Source: Linderina pennispora
Taxonomy: Eukaryota > Kickxellomycota > Kickxellomycetes > Kickxellales > Kickxellaceae
Length of the DNA stretch: 64,000 nt
Reading direction: 5' to 3'
Assembly: GCF_002104995.1 (NCBI RefSeq)
Contig: NW_024468250.1
Span: 1,364,001-1,428,000, forward strand
The position numbers were made by a program, and so were the translations under genes. Position 1 is the first letter of the stretch. The number at the start of each line of letters is the position of its first letter. The notes beneath the pieces are model-generated. The model was not told the DNA's origin and did not search any database. It saw only the letters and a program-made list of their open reading frames with translations. Shown in pieces: positions 49,602-60,406 of the stretch.

Positions 49602-50264
49602 ATGAATGTCGTTCAGAATATCAAGCGCCTAAATGAAGCTGAGGCACGGACGGGGCTGGACCAGACTGCGTCCTGGCACGAGCAGTACAAGGACAGCGCG
49701 TATATATTTGTCGGCGGGCTCCCCTTCGATCTGACCGAAGGCGATGTCATATGTGTGTTCTCGCAGTACGGTGAGATTGTAAATATCAACCTCGTGCGCG
49801 ACAAGGAAACAGGGAAATCCAAGGGCTTTGGATTCTTGCAGTACGAGGACCAGCGGTCGACAATCTTGGCCGTCGACAACCTGAATGGAATAACGCTGCT
49901 AGGCAGGGTGCTGCGAGTCGACCATGTCAACAACTACAGGCAGCCAAAGCGGGACGGCGAGGACGAGGTGGAGGAGTTCACGCCAGAGATGAACGCGGCA
50001 CCAAAACGGCTGGATGCTGCAGCGGATGAAGACGAGAAGGAGGATGACGAGGTGCTGATGCAAAAGGCCGGGATCGACCCCGAGGACCCCATGGCTGCGT
50101 ATTACCTAGACAGGTACAAAAAGAAGCTACGGAAGGAGAAGAGGGCTGGCAAGAGAGAGAGAAAGGAGCACCGGCACCGGCGCCGGCACGGGGACCAGGA
50201 GCACAAGGACAGGCGGAGCCGCAGTTCCCGGCGCTCGCGCTCGCCGGAGCACAATCGACGCTGA
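49602..50264 (+). CDS. IST3: RES-complex splicing factor Ist3/Snu17 (RBMX2)
   Basis: Spliceosomal RRM protein that, with Bud13 and Pml1, forms the retention-and-splicing complex. 220 residues. The N-terminus MNVVQNIKRLNEAEARTGLD and WHEQYKDSAYIFVGGLPFDL are diagnostic; RNP2 is YIFVGGL and RNP1 KGFGFLQY. DHVNNYRQPKR closes the RRM, followed by an acidic stretch and a GIDPEDPMAAYYL motif. The C-terminal tail is Arg/Ser/His-rich (RSRSSRRSRSPEH). The start is the conserved MNVV; an upstream in-frame extension adds only unconserved residues. No intron. Confidence 0.92.
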   Translation: MNVVQNIKRLNEAEARTGLDQTASWHEQYKDSAYIFVGGLPFDLTEGDVICVFSQYGEIVNINLVRDKETGKSKGFGFLQYEDQRSTILAVDNLNGITLLGRVLRVDHVNNYRQPKRDGEDEVEEFTPEMNAAPKRLDAAADEDEKEDDEVLMQKAGIDPEDPMAAYYLDRYKKKLRKEKRAGKRERKEHRHRRRHGDQEHKDRRSRSSRRSRSPEHNRR

Positions 50265-50457
50265 TTACTACGATCGCCCGTTGTCTATCCGGGCAGTATA
50301 TGCATTTGTGTCAAGTGACCGCGACAGCGGCTCCAAGCGCGTGTCTGGACATGCCATGCCTCTCGCATGACTGCTGTTTTTCAGCAGCGGTTCGCCAGCA
50401 CAAACAACAGGACTCTACTAGCGTACAGGGTGTGGGGGCTGCAAGACTGGCACAGGC

Positions 50458-50464
50458 TATATAA
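50458..50464 (+). promoter_or_regulatory. TATA box candidate of the uridine kinase gene
   Basis: TATATAA lies about 100 bp upstream of the start codon at 50563. Confidence 0.5.
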
Positions 50465-50562
50465 GGCAGGTCTCCTGGCGCCCGGCCTGGGGCGAAGATC
50501 CTCAAGCTCTTTCTACATTTTTGCTCTTGTGAAGAAAATTTTTTATTTGTTCCCTTTCGCAA

Positions 50563-51375
50563 ATGGCCGTGTCCCAGAAATTTCGCTCTGACCATGTCAT
50601 AAACTCGCCAGCGGTGGTGCCATACAAGGTCTCGGACTCTATCCCCAGCACAGGCGCCATCACGCCGCTGCCCATGTCGGCGCCAGCAGGCGACAAGGTG
50701 ACGTTCATTGGGATTGGCGGTGGGCGCGGGGCCGGCAAGGCGTACACGTGCCGGAATGTCATCGACAAGGTGCGCGAGCGCGGGTACAGCGCCTTGGCCG
50801 ACTCAATCATCCATCTGAATCTGGACGATTTCCACTGCGAGCTGCCGCATGCGGACCGCGTCCAGATGGCCGACGGCAAGGCGCGCATCAACTTTGACCA
50901 CCCCGAGTCGTTCGACTTTGAGCTGCTGGCACAGGTCCTGGACAAGCTGCGGCAGGGCCTGGCTGTCGATGTGCCTGTGTGGGACTGCGCGGCCAAGAAG
51001 CGCATGGGCGTTCGGCACATCGCGACAAAGCCCAAAGTGGTGCTTGTCGAGGGCATTCTGGTATTGTACACGAGGGCTGTGCGGCAGTTTCTGGACATGC
51101 AGGTGTTTGTGGATGTAGACAGTGATACTCGGCTGGGGCGCCAGGTGCGGCAGGTGCTGGAGGGCACTGGCGAGGAAGAGGCAAAGAACCATACCATCCT
51201 GCGCCAGTTCCTGGATGGGTACCTGTACTTGGCCAAGCCGTCGTTTGAGGAATTCATCCTGCCAACGAAGCGGTGGGCGGATGTGATCGTGCCGCGCGGC
51301 GACATCAACCACGTAGCCATTGAGCTTATTGCGCAGCGCCTTATTGAGCTTGGGCACGAGGCGGCCGCCAACTGA
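50563..51375 (+). CDS. URK1: Uridine/cytidine kinase family protein with altered P-loop
   Basis: Salvage enzyme phosphorylating uridine and cytidine. 270 residues, no intron. Family signatures: HLNLDDFH (base/ribose site), NFDHPESFDFELL, VVLVEGILVLY, DMQVFVDVDSDTRLGRQVRQ, PSFEEFILPTKRWADVIVPRG and VAIELIAQ. The P-loop reads GIGGGRGAGKAY: the Lys is kept, but the Ser/Thr that normally follows it and helps hold Mg2+ is Ala. That could lower or abolish activity, or shift the role to the next Thr. No phosphoribosyltransferase domain follows, as expected for fungal Urk1. Confidence 0.8.
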   Translation: MAVSQKFRSDHVINSPAVVPYKVSDSIPSTGAITPLPMSAPAGDKVTFIGIGGGRGAGKAYTCRNVIDKVRERGYSALADSIIHLNLDDFHCELPHADRVQMADGKARINFDHPESFDFELLAQVLDKLRQGLAVDVPVWDCAAKKRMGVRHIATKPKVVLVEGILVLYTRAVRQFLDMQVFVDVDSDTRLGRQVRQVLEGTGEEEAKNHTILRQFLDGYLYLAKPSFEEFILPTKRWADVIVPRGDINHVAIELIAQRLIELGHEAAAN

Positions 51376-51884
51376 GGATTACTAATGAACTCTTTTTCAG
51401 CACAATAAAACACTCCGAGCTTTGTTGGCACTGTTTATACAGCGAGCCTCCCCAGAGAGACGCTGCCACAAAGCAATGCCTGCGGACAGTGCTTCTTTTT
51501 CCAGCACACATGTCTCCCCGACACTACAGCAGGCGCGCTCCGGCGATGCCCCAGAGTAGCAGCCAGGCTGGCTGACGCGCCAGTCTAGAGCCGTCCGATT
51601 CGGACTCACGGGTGGGCTACTCACGTGAGTAGTCCGAGCCTTACAGCGATCACGAGTTACCGCTCCAAAGAGGCAGCAGCCGTCCCTTTGCCATGCCGCG
51701 TCGCCCAGCCTTGAGCAGCAGCTAGCCTCCTTTCCCCCGCTACTACTTTTCTTACTAGTCGATCGCCGAGCACTTTATTCCTAGTAAAATCCTAACTGTA
51801 TTTTCGCTTGAAAAGTGGGAGGCATTCAAAGCGCCCAATCTCTTTTCTTTAGTTATTATTTCCCTTCCCTTTTCTTCCTAGCAA
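51376..51884 (+). other. Intergenic region before Cdc24
   Basis: 509 bp with a CACGTG-centred palindrome (listed separately). The last 50 bases are pyrimidine-rich and end CCTAG|CAA|ATG, compatible with a leader intron whose acceptor sits three bases before the start. Confidence 0.45.
51617..51632. promoter_or_regulatory. 16-bp palindrome centred on a CACGTG E-box
   Basis: CTACTCACGTGAGTAG is a perfect palindrome. Its core TCACGTGA is the classic site of fungal bHLH factors of the Cbf1/Pho4 type. It lies 253 bp upstream of the Cdc24 start and about 240 bp downstream of the uridine kinase stop. Confidence 0.5.
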
Positions 51885-54800
51885 ATGGACCTGACCCGTC
51901 GTAATCCGTCGTTCAATGCTGGCGCGCCGGTTGGCGAGACCAGCACGCCGACGCAAAACATGGACTCGATTTTGAACCGCACAGCGCCGGCGACGTCGAT
52001 ATTCCAAAACAGCCTGAACCTCCTCGACAAGCTCGCATGCATCCCAGGCTTCGAGTCATACCTGTCCTCGTTGCTCGACGACAGCAGCCGGGATGCGCCT
52101 GGCGGGTCGCAGTACCTCGACCCCATCCAGCTGCTGTGGGACACGTTCCGCCAGGGGACAAGTCTGTGTGTGCTGTACAATGCCCTGGGACCGGCGGAGC
52201 CGCTTCGGACAACGCTTGACGACGTGCCGAACACATTGAACCAGCGCAAGGACCGGGTGTACCGGTTTGTGAAGGCGTGCAAGGAGAACCAAATTGTGCG
52301 GGATGAGGACCTGTTCACAATTTCGGACCTGTTCAAAGATGACACGAATTCGTTTGTCAAGGTCCTGAAAACAGTCGGGATTGTGCTTGACGTCATTGAG
52401 GGCCGCGGCCTGCTCGATATGAGCAAGCTGGAGAAGAAGCCGTCGGCGAGGTTTACCGAGACCCAGCTAGGCCCGCCGCAGGACAACCGGGAGCGCGTCA
52501 TCAAGGAGTTCGTCGAGACCGAGCGGAGATATGTGCAGGATTTGGAGACTCTCCAGGTATGTTTACACTTTTCTTGCTTCCTCCCTCCTTTGGCCTTTGG
52601 GAAATTGGGCGGCCAGCAACAATCGCTCCAAACATTATTTCTGCCTGTGAGCGAGAATTGTGCGCGCTTCCGAGTTCTCAGCTTCCCCTCCTTCTGCACT
52701 TTTGCATGTCTTGTCCTGCGGCTTCTGCATCCTTCCTTCTGGCACTCAGCGCGAGAGGGCTTGCAGCTAAAGTATGCTGGCATGCGTGGGTCGCAGCTGC
52801 AGGAGTTTTGACTTGACAGAGAGCAGCCAGGGTGCATCACGGCTGTGCCGGGCGCCAGCAGGAAGCCTGTCCTCAGCCGACAAGGAGCCAGCACCCGGCA
52901 GCCAGTAGTGCGGCTGGACAAGGCCACTTCATTACCTTTCGATCTCTGCCCATGCACGCATTATTCGTGCCCTTTAACCAAGCGCTCTACATGGCAGCAG
53001 AAATTGTGTGCTTGGACAGTGATCGACCCATGCAATCTACCGGGCTGGACGATCAATGTGATGTGCGCGCACGGATTCGCGGACTTTTGCGCTTTTTGGA
53101 ACTGGACCCAAAGAAGCCTCGCGCTCTTTGGGCAGGAAGGAATCAGGCGCGAGACAGCGCATGCCTCTTGTTCAGCATGCCTAAACCGCACACCCCACCT
53201 CACGACATATAGGGATACATGCAAGAGCTGCAGAAGCAAAACATCATCTCGAACGAGACAACTCGGTACATGTTTGCCAACCTCAACTCGATGGTGGACT
53301 TCCAGCGGCGATTCCTGATCGGCGTCGAGGCCAACGCGTCGCACCCGCCCGAGGACCAGCACTTTGGGTCTCTGTTCATCAACATGGAGGAGGGCTTTGC
53401 CGTCTACGAGCCGTACTGCGCTAATTTCACACGTGCGACAAAGCTGTGTGCATCCGAGGAGCAGGCCCTGCAGAAACTGGCCCACGTAATTGAGCCGCAC
53501 TACGAGCTGCCGTCGATGCTGATCAAGCCCGTGCAGCGTATCTGCAAGTACCCGATGATGATGGACGAGCTGGCCAAGTTTTACGACAAGGAGTCTGCCA
53601 CGCACCAGGAGCTGAAGCAGGGCGTGGCGGCCATCAACCGCGTTGTCGAGCAGGTCAACGAGGCAGAGCGCAAGGAAGGCAACCTGGCTGTCGTGAGCGA
53701 GCTCGAGGAGCGCGTCGAGGACTGGAAGGGCTACTCGATCTCGACATTCGGCGAGCTGTTTTTGCACGACACCTTTGTCATGTCGACAACGGGCGTGGAG
53801 CGTGAGCTGTACATCTACTTGTTTGAGAACATCCTGATTTGCTGCAAGGTGGTCAGCGAGCGGGACAGGCGCCGCACCAACAGGGTCCGGTCCAACGGGC
53901 TGCAGCTCAAGGGCCGAATCTTCCTCTACAGCATACACAGCATCGTCGACACCACCCGCGACAACCAGCTCAGCTTGACCATCTACTGGCGTGATGTCGT
54001 CATGGAGAACTTTAGTCTGGCGTGCCGCTCCGAGGACCAGCTCAAGCTGTGGAAGAGCACCATGGACCGTCTGATTGCGCGTACCAACGAGAAGACCATG
54101 CAGGCCAAGGCTGCCGCTGAGCAGGCACAGCTGGGCATCTCGGGAAGCCAGATGTCGCGCGGCCTAGGCAGCATGCAGAGTGGTGACTACGACAGCGAGG
54201 ACGATGTTTCTGCGAGCCGTCGCGGGCGGTACTCGGAAGGCTCGAGTCTTACTGCTGCCATGCGCCACGAGAAGCAGCAGCAGCAGGGCGGGCTCACGTA
54301 CCGCAAGACCTACGATGGCGGGGCGTCGCGCAGCCGCAATGGCCGCAAGGGCAGCGACTACCAGCAGGAGCTGATCGAGGGAGTCGAGCGCTCCATGACT
54401 GTCTCGCATGGCCGCCGGCCCACCAACGGCAGCCAGAGCAGCGCCGGCGACTACACCGATGCATCCACGATGTCGCGCGGCAGCCCAATGGGCAGCAGCA
54501 TGTACTATGGCAACCACATGATGCCGCCGCTGCCCGTGCCCTCGATGCCGCGCAACGAGACCGACCCCTATCCTAAAGCAGCAGCAGCAGAACGTGATGA
54601 CCAGCATGGTGTCGTCACCGATCCCAACTGCCTTCAGCTCGGCGATGTCGCCGATCACGCCCAACGGCACCAACGGCGTAACCACGCCGGCGCCGCGGAT
54701 GGGCACCCCGCCTGTGATGACAGCGGCAGTACACGCAGCACGCCGGTGCCCAGCAACCAGGCACGGCCGACCAAGGTCAAGGTGCATTTCCAGGAGGACA

Positions 54801-55087
54801 TCTTTGTCATTGTCGTCAAGCCCGACATCCAGTTCAAGGACCTGGTGGAGCGCGTCGAGCGCAAGATCAAGATCTGCGCTGGTCCACGGGTCGGCATCAC
54901 CGGCGGGCTGGAGCACGACCTGGCTACGTCACCGCCGCTGGGTATCCGCTTGAGGTACCAGGACGAGGACGGTGATATGATTATTATTGGATCCAACGAC
55001 GATGTGCAAATGGCGTTCGAGTCGGCCAATGCCTCGAGGAGCGATGCGACGGTCATGGGCACGCTGAATATCTTTGCGTCAGTCTAA
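51885..55087 (+). CDS. CDC24: Cdc42 guanine-nucleotide exchange factor Cdc24/Scd1
   Basis: Activates Cdc42 for polarity. Exon 1 51885-52556 (224 codons), intron 52557-53212 (656 nt), exon 2 53213-55087; 848 residues, nearly the size of yeast Cdc24 (854). The N-terminal CH-like region (about 35-180; LLWDTFRQGTSLCVLYNAL) is followed by the DH domain (from about 208, ERRYVQDLETLQGYMQELQ; PVQRICKYPMMMDEL), which spans the intron. The PH domain lies at about 400-500 and a C-terminal PB1 domain at about 750-848 (KVKVHFQEDIFVIVVKPD). Between 54575 and 54725 the sequence reads better one frame over (Ser/Pro/Thr-rich, NVMTSMVSSPIPTAFSSAM). So two cancelling indels are likely in the linker. The domain order is diagnostic. 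Confidence 0.94.
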
Positions 55088-55471
55088 GCCTTTATTCCTC
55101 TTTTTCTCTTCTTCTATTTTGAACTCTGTATACTGTTTTGCCACATGCCGCGAATGTCTTGGGACGTCCGATGTCAGCCATGTCGATGTCAGCCATGTCG
55201 ATGGTGGGCGGTCCGGTGGTTGTGTGGCATAGAGCCTGCGTGAGTCGAGTGCGCTGGGTGAGCCGAGCTGCAACCCGAACCGATTACGTCTGCCTCTCGA
55301 GGGCATGAAGGCGGCGCTTGCGTAGCTCCTTCATAAAACCGCCGTGCGCAATCGCTCCTCTCCTCCCAATCAGCTTTTTTTTTACTCTATCTCCTTAAAA
55401 CACGTTTTGGCAGAGCCCAGCAGAACGGCCACACCTAAGCGCACCGACTACAAGGCTCTATCTATTCAACA
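55088..55471 (+). other. Intergenic region before proteasome alpha6
   Basis: 384 bp. It includes two exact tandem copies of a 15-bp unit (GATGTCAGCCATGTC, 55170-55199) and a T-run followed by pyrimidine-rich sequence before the start. No gene. Confidence 0.45.
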
Positions 55472-56314
55472 ATGTTCAGAAACCAGTACGATAATGATGC
55501 GTCGACATGGAGTCCACAGGGCCGCATTTTCCAAGTCGAGTATGCATCGGAGGCTGTCAAGCAGGGGTCAGCAGTTGTCGGCCTGAGGTCGAAGGATCAT
55601 GTCGTGCTTGTGGCAGTCAAGGTAAGGAAGCAAGGAATTCCCGAGGTGGAGTCTCTTGAAAAAGGCGTCCAAACACACTCAACGCATTTTTGTCATTTTT
55701 TCACTAGCGCTCGCCGAATGAGCTGGCGTCGTATCAGAAGAAGATTGTGCGCATCGACGACCACATGGGCATTGCAATGGCGGGTCTGACGTCTGACGCG
55801 CGCGTTCTGAGCAACTACCTGCGCACGGAGGCGATGCGCTCCAAGATGGTCTATGGACGGCCGCTGCCGGTTGGGCGCGCAGTGAACATGATCGGCGACC
55901 GTGCACAAATCAACACGCTGGAGTACGGCCGGCGTCCCTATGGCGTGGGGCTGCTGGTGATCGGCTACGACGACGCGGGACCCCATCTTTTGGAGTTCAA
56001 CCCGTCGGGGATTGTGAGCGAGTACTATGCGTATTCAATTGGCGCGCGGTCGCAGTCGGCACGCACAAACCTGGAGCGCAACTTTGAGCAGTTCCAGGAT
56101 CTTTCGCTGCAGGAGCTGGTGACGCAGGGCCTGCGGGCGCTGAGGGACACGCTGCAGCAGGGGAAGCAGCTGGATACAATGAACACGAGCATTGGGTTTG
56201 TGGGCAAGGACACCAAGTTCACGATGCTCGATGGCGAGGCCACGCAGCAGTACCTTGATCTGATCGACGAGGGCGCCAGGCACGCAGGAGGGCGATGCGA
56301 TGGAGACTGAGTAA
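55472..56314 (+). CDS. PRE5: 20S proteasome subunit alpha6 (Pre5/PSMA1)
   Basis: Alpha-ring subunit of the 20S proteasome. Exon 1 55472-55621 (50 codons, [20 protein letters not shown]), intron 55622-55707, exon 2 from 55708. The alpha-type signature [20 protein letters not shown] is present. PSMA1-specific parts are [37 protein letters not shown] and [12 protein letters not shown]. In the given frame the protein ends GGRCDGD at 56310. Removing one G near 56279 gives the acidic ending EGDAMETE with stop at 56314, typical for alpha subunits, so a late frameshift is likely. Length about 250 residues, as usual. Confidence 0.95.
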
Positions 56315-56698
56315 CCGCTGGACGTATTATCTGCGGTTTGTTGTGCCACAGCCCTTTTTGCCTCTTTCCCAGTGCCATCATCATACCTTTAAATGACCAT
56401 TTTTCAATCTGACATCGTAATGCTGGAATAGGCTGTGCGGTACTGCATGTAGTCAACTGGCCTGTGCATAGGCCGTTGCCTGCATGGGATGGCAGCGGCA
56501 AGAGACCTACTAGCAAACTCCGACAATGAGCCAGTGCTTGAGCTGATGCAAAGCTTCCTATTTTGTCCTGCAGCGCACAAGCCAGAATTTGGGGCAGGTT
56601 CAGAGTTTCATCCCTTCTACTACTTTTACCTCTCTGCTCCGCACCGCCCCTCATTCGCGCATACGACACTCGAAATTAAATTGTTTACTTTTTAACCC
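56315..56698 (+). other. Intergenic region before RRM/WD40-like gene
   Basis: 384 bp with no coding signal or recognisable site. Confidence 0.4.
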
Positions 56699-59600
56699 AT
56701 GGCACACGGTGGCGGCGTTCTGCTTACATTCCGCGGTCTGCCACCGGACGCAACTGAGGCAGACCTGCGCGAAGTAGTCAATGCACCTGTGCATTCCGCC
56801 CATATACAGAAGGCTGGCGGCAGGGTCTTGTATGGCGAATGCCACGTAAAAAACATAACCGAGGCCCTGAACATCTTGAGAACATGCAACTTCACGATGG
56901 TCCGGCGCTGCGCAGTGAAGATCCATCTGGGTACCGGCAAGCAGCCGCTGTCGCCTAACCAGAGGATAGAGATTCCGCAGCTTTTGCCTGGCGTGGGTGA
57001 GCCTGAGGTGTTTGGATATTTCAAGCAGTTTGGGACAATAATACGAATCGAAGTGGACCAGCAGAAAGCATCCGTGTGGTACGCAAACGAGCCAGAGGCA
57101 CTGAGGGCAGGGTGCAGCGTAAGCAGCAGCGGGCTGGTAGGGACGGTGCCTGTGTATGAGATAATGGACTCGGGCTCGGATGAGGAGGGGATGATCACTG
57201 ACGACGACGTGCCGGCTAGATATCATTGAGGAACGCGGGTGCGTGGGTCCCTATACGGCTGCCAGCAAGCCGCCTGCTGCGCCAACAGCGCTAGCACATG
57301 AACCCTCTGTTCGGCGAACTGAAAGACATGCGCCAGTGGCAGCTGGTCCAGCTGTTAGTTCTCAGTCATCTACGCCGCGTCCGCAGCCGCTGCCAGCTAA
57401 GAGCTCGAGTCAGGACCAGATAATGGCAAAGGGAGCGGTGCCAGTTCGGCCTACGCATCGCCCGAATTCAGTGACTATGCCAGCTGGTGGAGGCACGCCG
57501 ATCCAGCTGCCGCGACCGACTGTGCCATTGTCGCAGAGGCCGAGAGCGCAAGCAGCAGCAGTGAAAACCTTGGCACCAGCTCGATCAGCAAGGCCGCCAG
57601 GGTGCGCCAGCACAAACAAGCACGACCAGCTCGGATGCATGTCAAACCTCAGTTGACGACTAGATCGCATCGACAGCATGCGCGTCCATCGACCCTGGCG
57701 CAGCTACAGAGTTGGGCGGTGAATGGCGCTAACGTACCAGCTCCCTCACTGCCCAAGAGACCTTTGGCACTGGCTTCCATCGCAGACACAGGCTCGATCA
57801 CAGGTGCTGGCACAGGTGCAGCCACGAGTGCTGGCGCAGCCGCTACGGCTGATCGATACCAAAGTGCGCGGTTCAGCGCCTGCCCATTCGACACAGCCAT
57901 CGGATGCGCTGGTATCCCCAGTAGGAACACCTCAAACAGCCCCATATGATGTTAGAAGCCAGGTAGCCAATTCATTCTCCTGCGAACCGCCGGCGCCTCT
58001 CGCCCCTACTATGCAGTCACCGCATCCATGCTGGATGCAGCAAACGATCCTTGCCAGCACCGCTATCACATCCACTGCCGTCAACATCAGCCCTGTTATC
58101 TGCTCCAACACAGTCCGCACAGGCAGGTCCTGCGTCCACCGTCTGTGGTCCAGGTCGTCGCAGGGTGATACTGAAGACCCCTGTGCCACATATTCAGATC
58201 GCTGTATCCCTTCCGCGGCCACCAGCGGTGATCCACACAAAGCCAAGGAGCCCAGCACCGAGACAGCCGTCACAGCCTTCCCTAATCCACCAAAAAACCG
58301 TACCTGCGGTCAGCTACATCCTGCCTCTTGCCATGCCTCTACCAGGTACGCTGAAAGCAACTACACCGCAACCCACTGCCACTCCAGATCCAGCTCCAGC
58401 TCCAGCTCCAACTGAGCCCTCAGAGCTGCCAGCAAAGCGAGCCAGAGCTTCCAGCCCTGACCCTCCAGTTAGTCAGCTGAGCTCGCTGCCGAACTCGCCG
58501 TCTAAGCCACAGTCGCTGGAGGTGAGCAATCCACAACCTGCTGATTTGGCTCCACCAAACGCCACCGCCCACGCAGCACTGCCGCCAGAGCAGAACCAGC
58601 AGCCAATAGCGCCAGTGATTCCAGGTCCGTCTCTTGTTTCCACACAGCACCCAGGCAACAAGAAATCGCTGAGCATGCACACACCACCATCCACACCCTC
58701 TTCATCAGTACAGGACGGCTCCCCAAAGCAGAGCACTGACCCCCTGCCGCCACCAGCCCAGGTTCACTCTGATGCATGTACTATATCATCAATTGTATCT
58801 TCTCCAGTTACCTCGACAGCAACGTTGGCGGCTGTTGCATCAGAGCGCAGGGAGGGCTTTGCGCGCAAGTCAACCAGAACTCGAGGCCGCACACTCACGA
58901 CACAGGCCATTCAGCAATATCATGCGAGAATGGCGGCCATGAAAACAGCACATCCCGTTGTGCCACGCAAAAATGTGCTGAGCAATGCGCTGAAACGCAA
59001 ACTACCAGAGGTTGAGCACCCGCCGCAGCCTCGGCCACAGAGCTATCCGGCAGCCGATCAGCTCGGCACAGGTCCGTGACTTTATGACCATGGATAAATG
59101 GCGTGCGAACATACCTTTAACATATGACATGTACTACCGCCATGTGCCATTTGATAAGGCTGAGCGCCTGGCCACGCCCCCTGTCGATTGCATGGCACCC
59201 TTTGGCTGACAGATCCGGCGCAAGCCAGTGCCTATCTTTCAATTGGCAACCCCCAAGCGCGTGGCAGCGCCATTGGCGCTGACAGTGCCGATGCCAAGTC
59301 AGTGGTAGCCTTGACTAATATGCATCTGGCACCACTGGGTAGCTCGGAAAGCATCGAGACGGTGCTGGACCAGTTCCGGCGCAACCACGTTACAATCCTC
59401 AACGCTGGCAAGGTGAAAGACAAAAACGAGACTGCGATTCGGTCGCTGCGGATGCATGGCGGCGGTAGCCTTATGCTTGGGTGCACTGGACGCACCATCA
59501 TCATGTGGGACACTGAAAATTTTGTTCAAAAAGGGACGCTCAGGCTGATGGGTGATATCAACGACGTGTACGATGTCGGCGGTGACTATCTTGTTGCCAA

Positions 59601-60249
59601 CTCGACACAGAGCAAGGTTGGTGTGTGGAAGCGCGATTCCTCCAACTTCATGTGGTGTTTCAGCGGAGCACGTCAGTTCAGTAGAAAGTCCGATGGCTGC
59701 CGCATAGCCACAGCGATCAAGGTCAACACAAAGTGGGCAAACAGCATATGTGGGTGATGTGATGGGAAGTCTGTCGCTATGTGATTTCCGCGATCGCTAC
59801 ATGACGAGTCTGAGCACGACATTCAAGGGCGCAATTAAAGGAGCTGGAGACCGTTCGTGACTGGGGTGTGTCTGTGGGGACTGACACCGGCGAACTTTCG
59901 CTGGTCGACGTACGGTTCATCAAGGATAGCTCGATGAAGAAGGAGGTGCACCAGCTTAAGCTACCTGCAGATGTTAAATCGGTTGGTGCGATCCGCATAT
60001 GCCCTCATAACCCAGACATGTTTGCATGCACTGCCGATAACTATGTGTGCATATATGACGTTGCGGGAAAAACGGGTGGCTCTCCGCATATTTGCACATG
60101 AAGCCCACCACTCGCCTGTGGTCGACTTTGACTGGAATCCATGTGACAAGTACCAGTACACGATTGGGTCGCTCGAGGCAGGCATTGAATCAGGTCAAGG
60201 TGAGCTACATGTATGGCGGCCTAGCACCATAGCACTGTTCGGTGTCTGA
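56699..60249 (+). CDS. Large RRM - proline-rich - WD40-like protein of unknown function, many frameshifts
   Basis: I do not recognise an orthologue. The N-terminus (56699-57200) holds two RRM-like folds (GGVLLTFRGLPPDATEADLR and RIEIPQLLPG...VFGYFKQFGTIIRIE), then an acidic SGSDEEGMITDDD. A long Pro/Ala/Ser/Thr-rich disordered region follows (57240-58850), with a basic patch (KSTRTRGRTLTTQAIQQYHA). A conserved-looking MDKWRANIPLTYDMYYRHVP leads to a WD40-like C-terminal part: HVTILNAGKVK, GCTGRTIIMWDTENF, DTGELSLVDVRF, ACTADNYVCIYD and VVDFDWNPCDKYQY. The frame changes at about 57215, 57650, 58040, 59050, 59200, 59750, 59845 and 60075. It could be two genes (an RRM protein and a WD40 protein), but the spacing and continuous open character favour one. 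Confidence 0.5.
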
Positions 60250-60406
60250 AAATACTCATTTTTATCGTTGGCACAATGATATCATAAACACATTTGCAGC
60301 ATATGTACGCAGTCTCGTGTGTAGCGTGGATCATTGAAGGTAATGCATGTATTTTGCAGTTTTATAACATTTGGCCCTGTGTCAGAAAACCCCGAATGGC
60401 GTTGCG

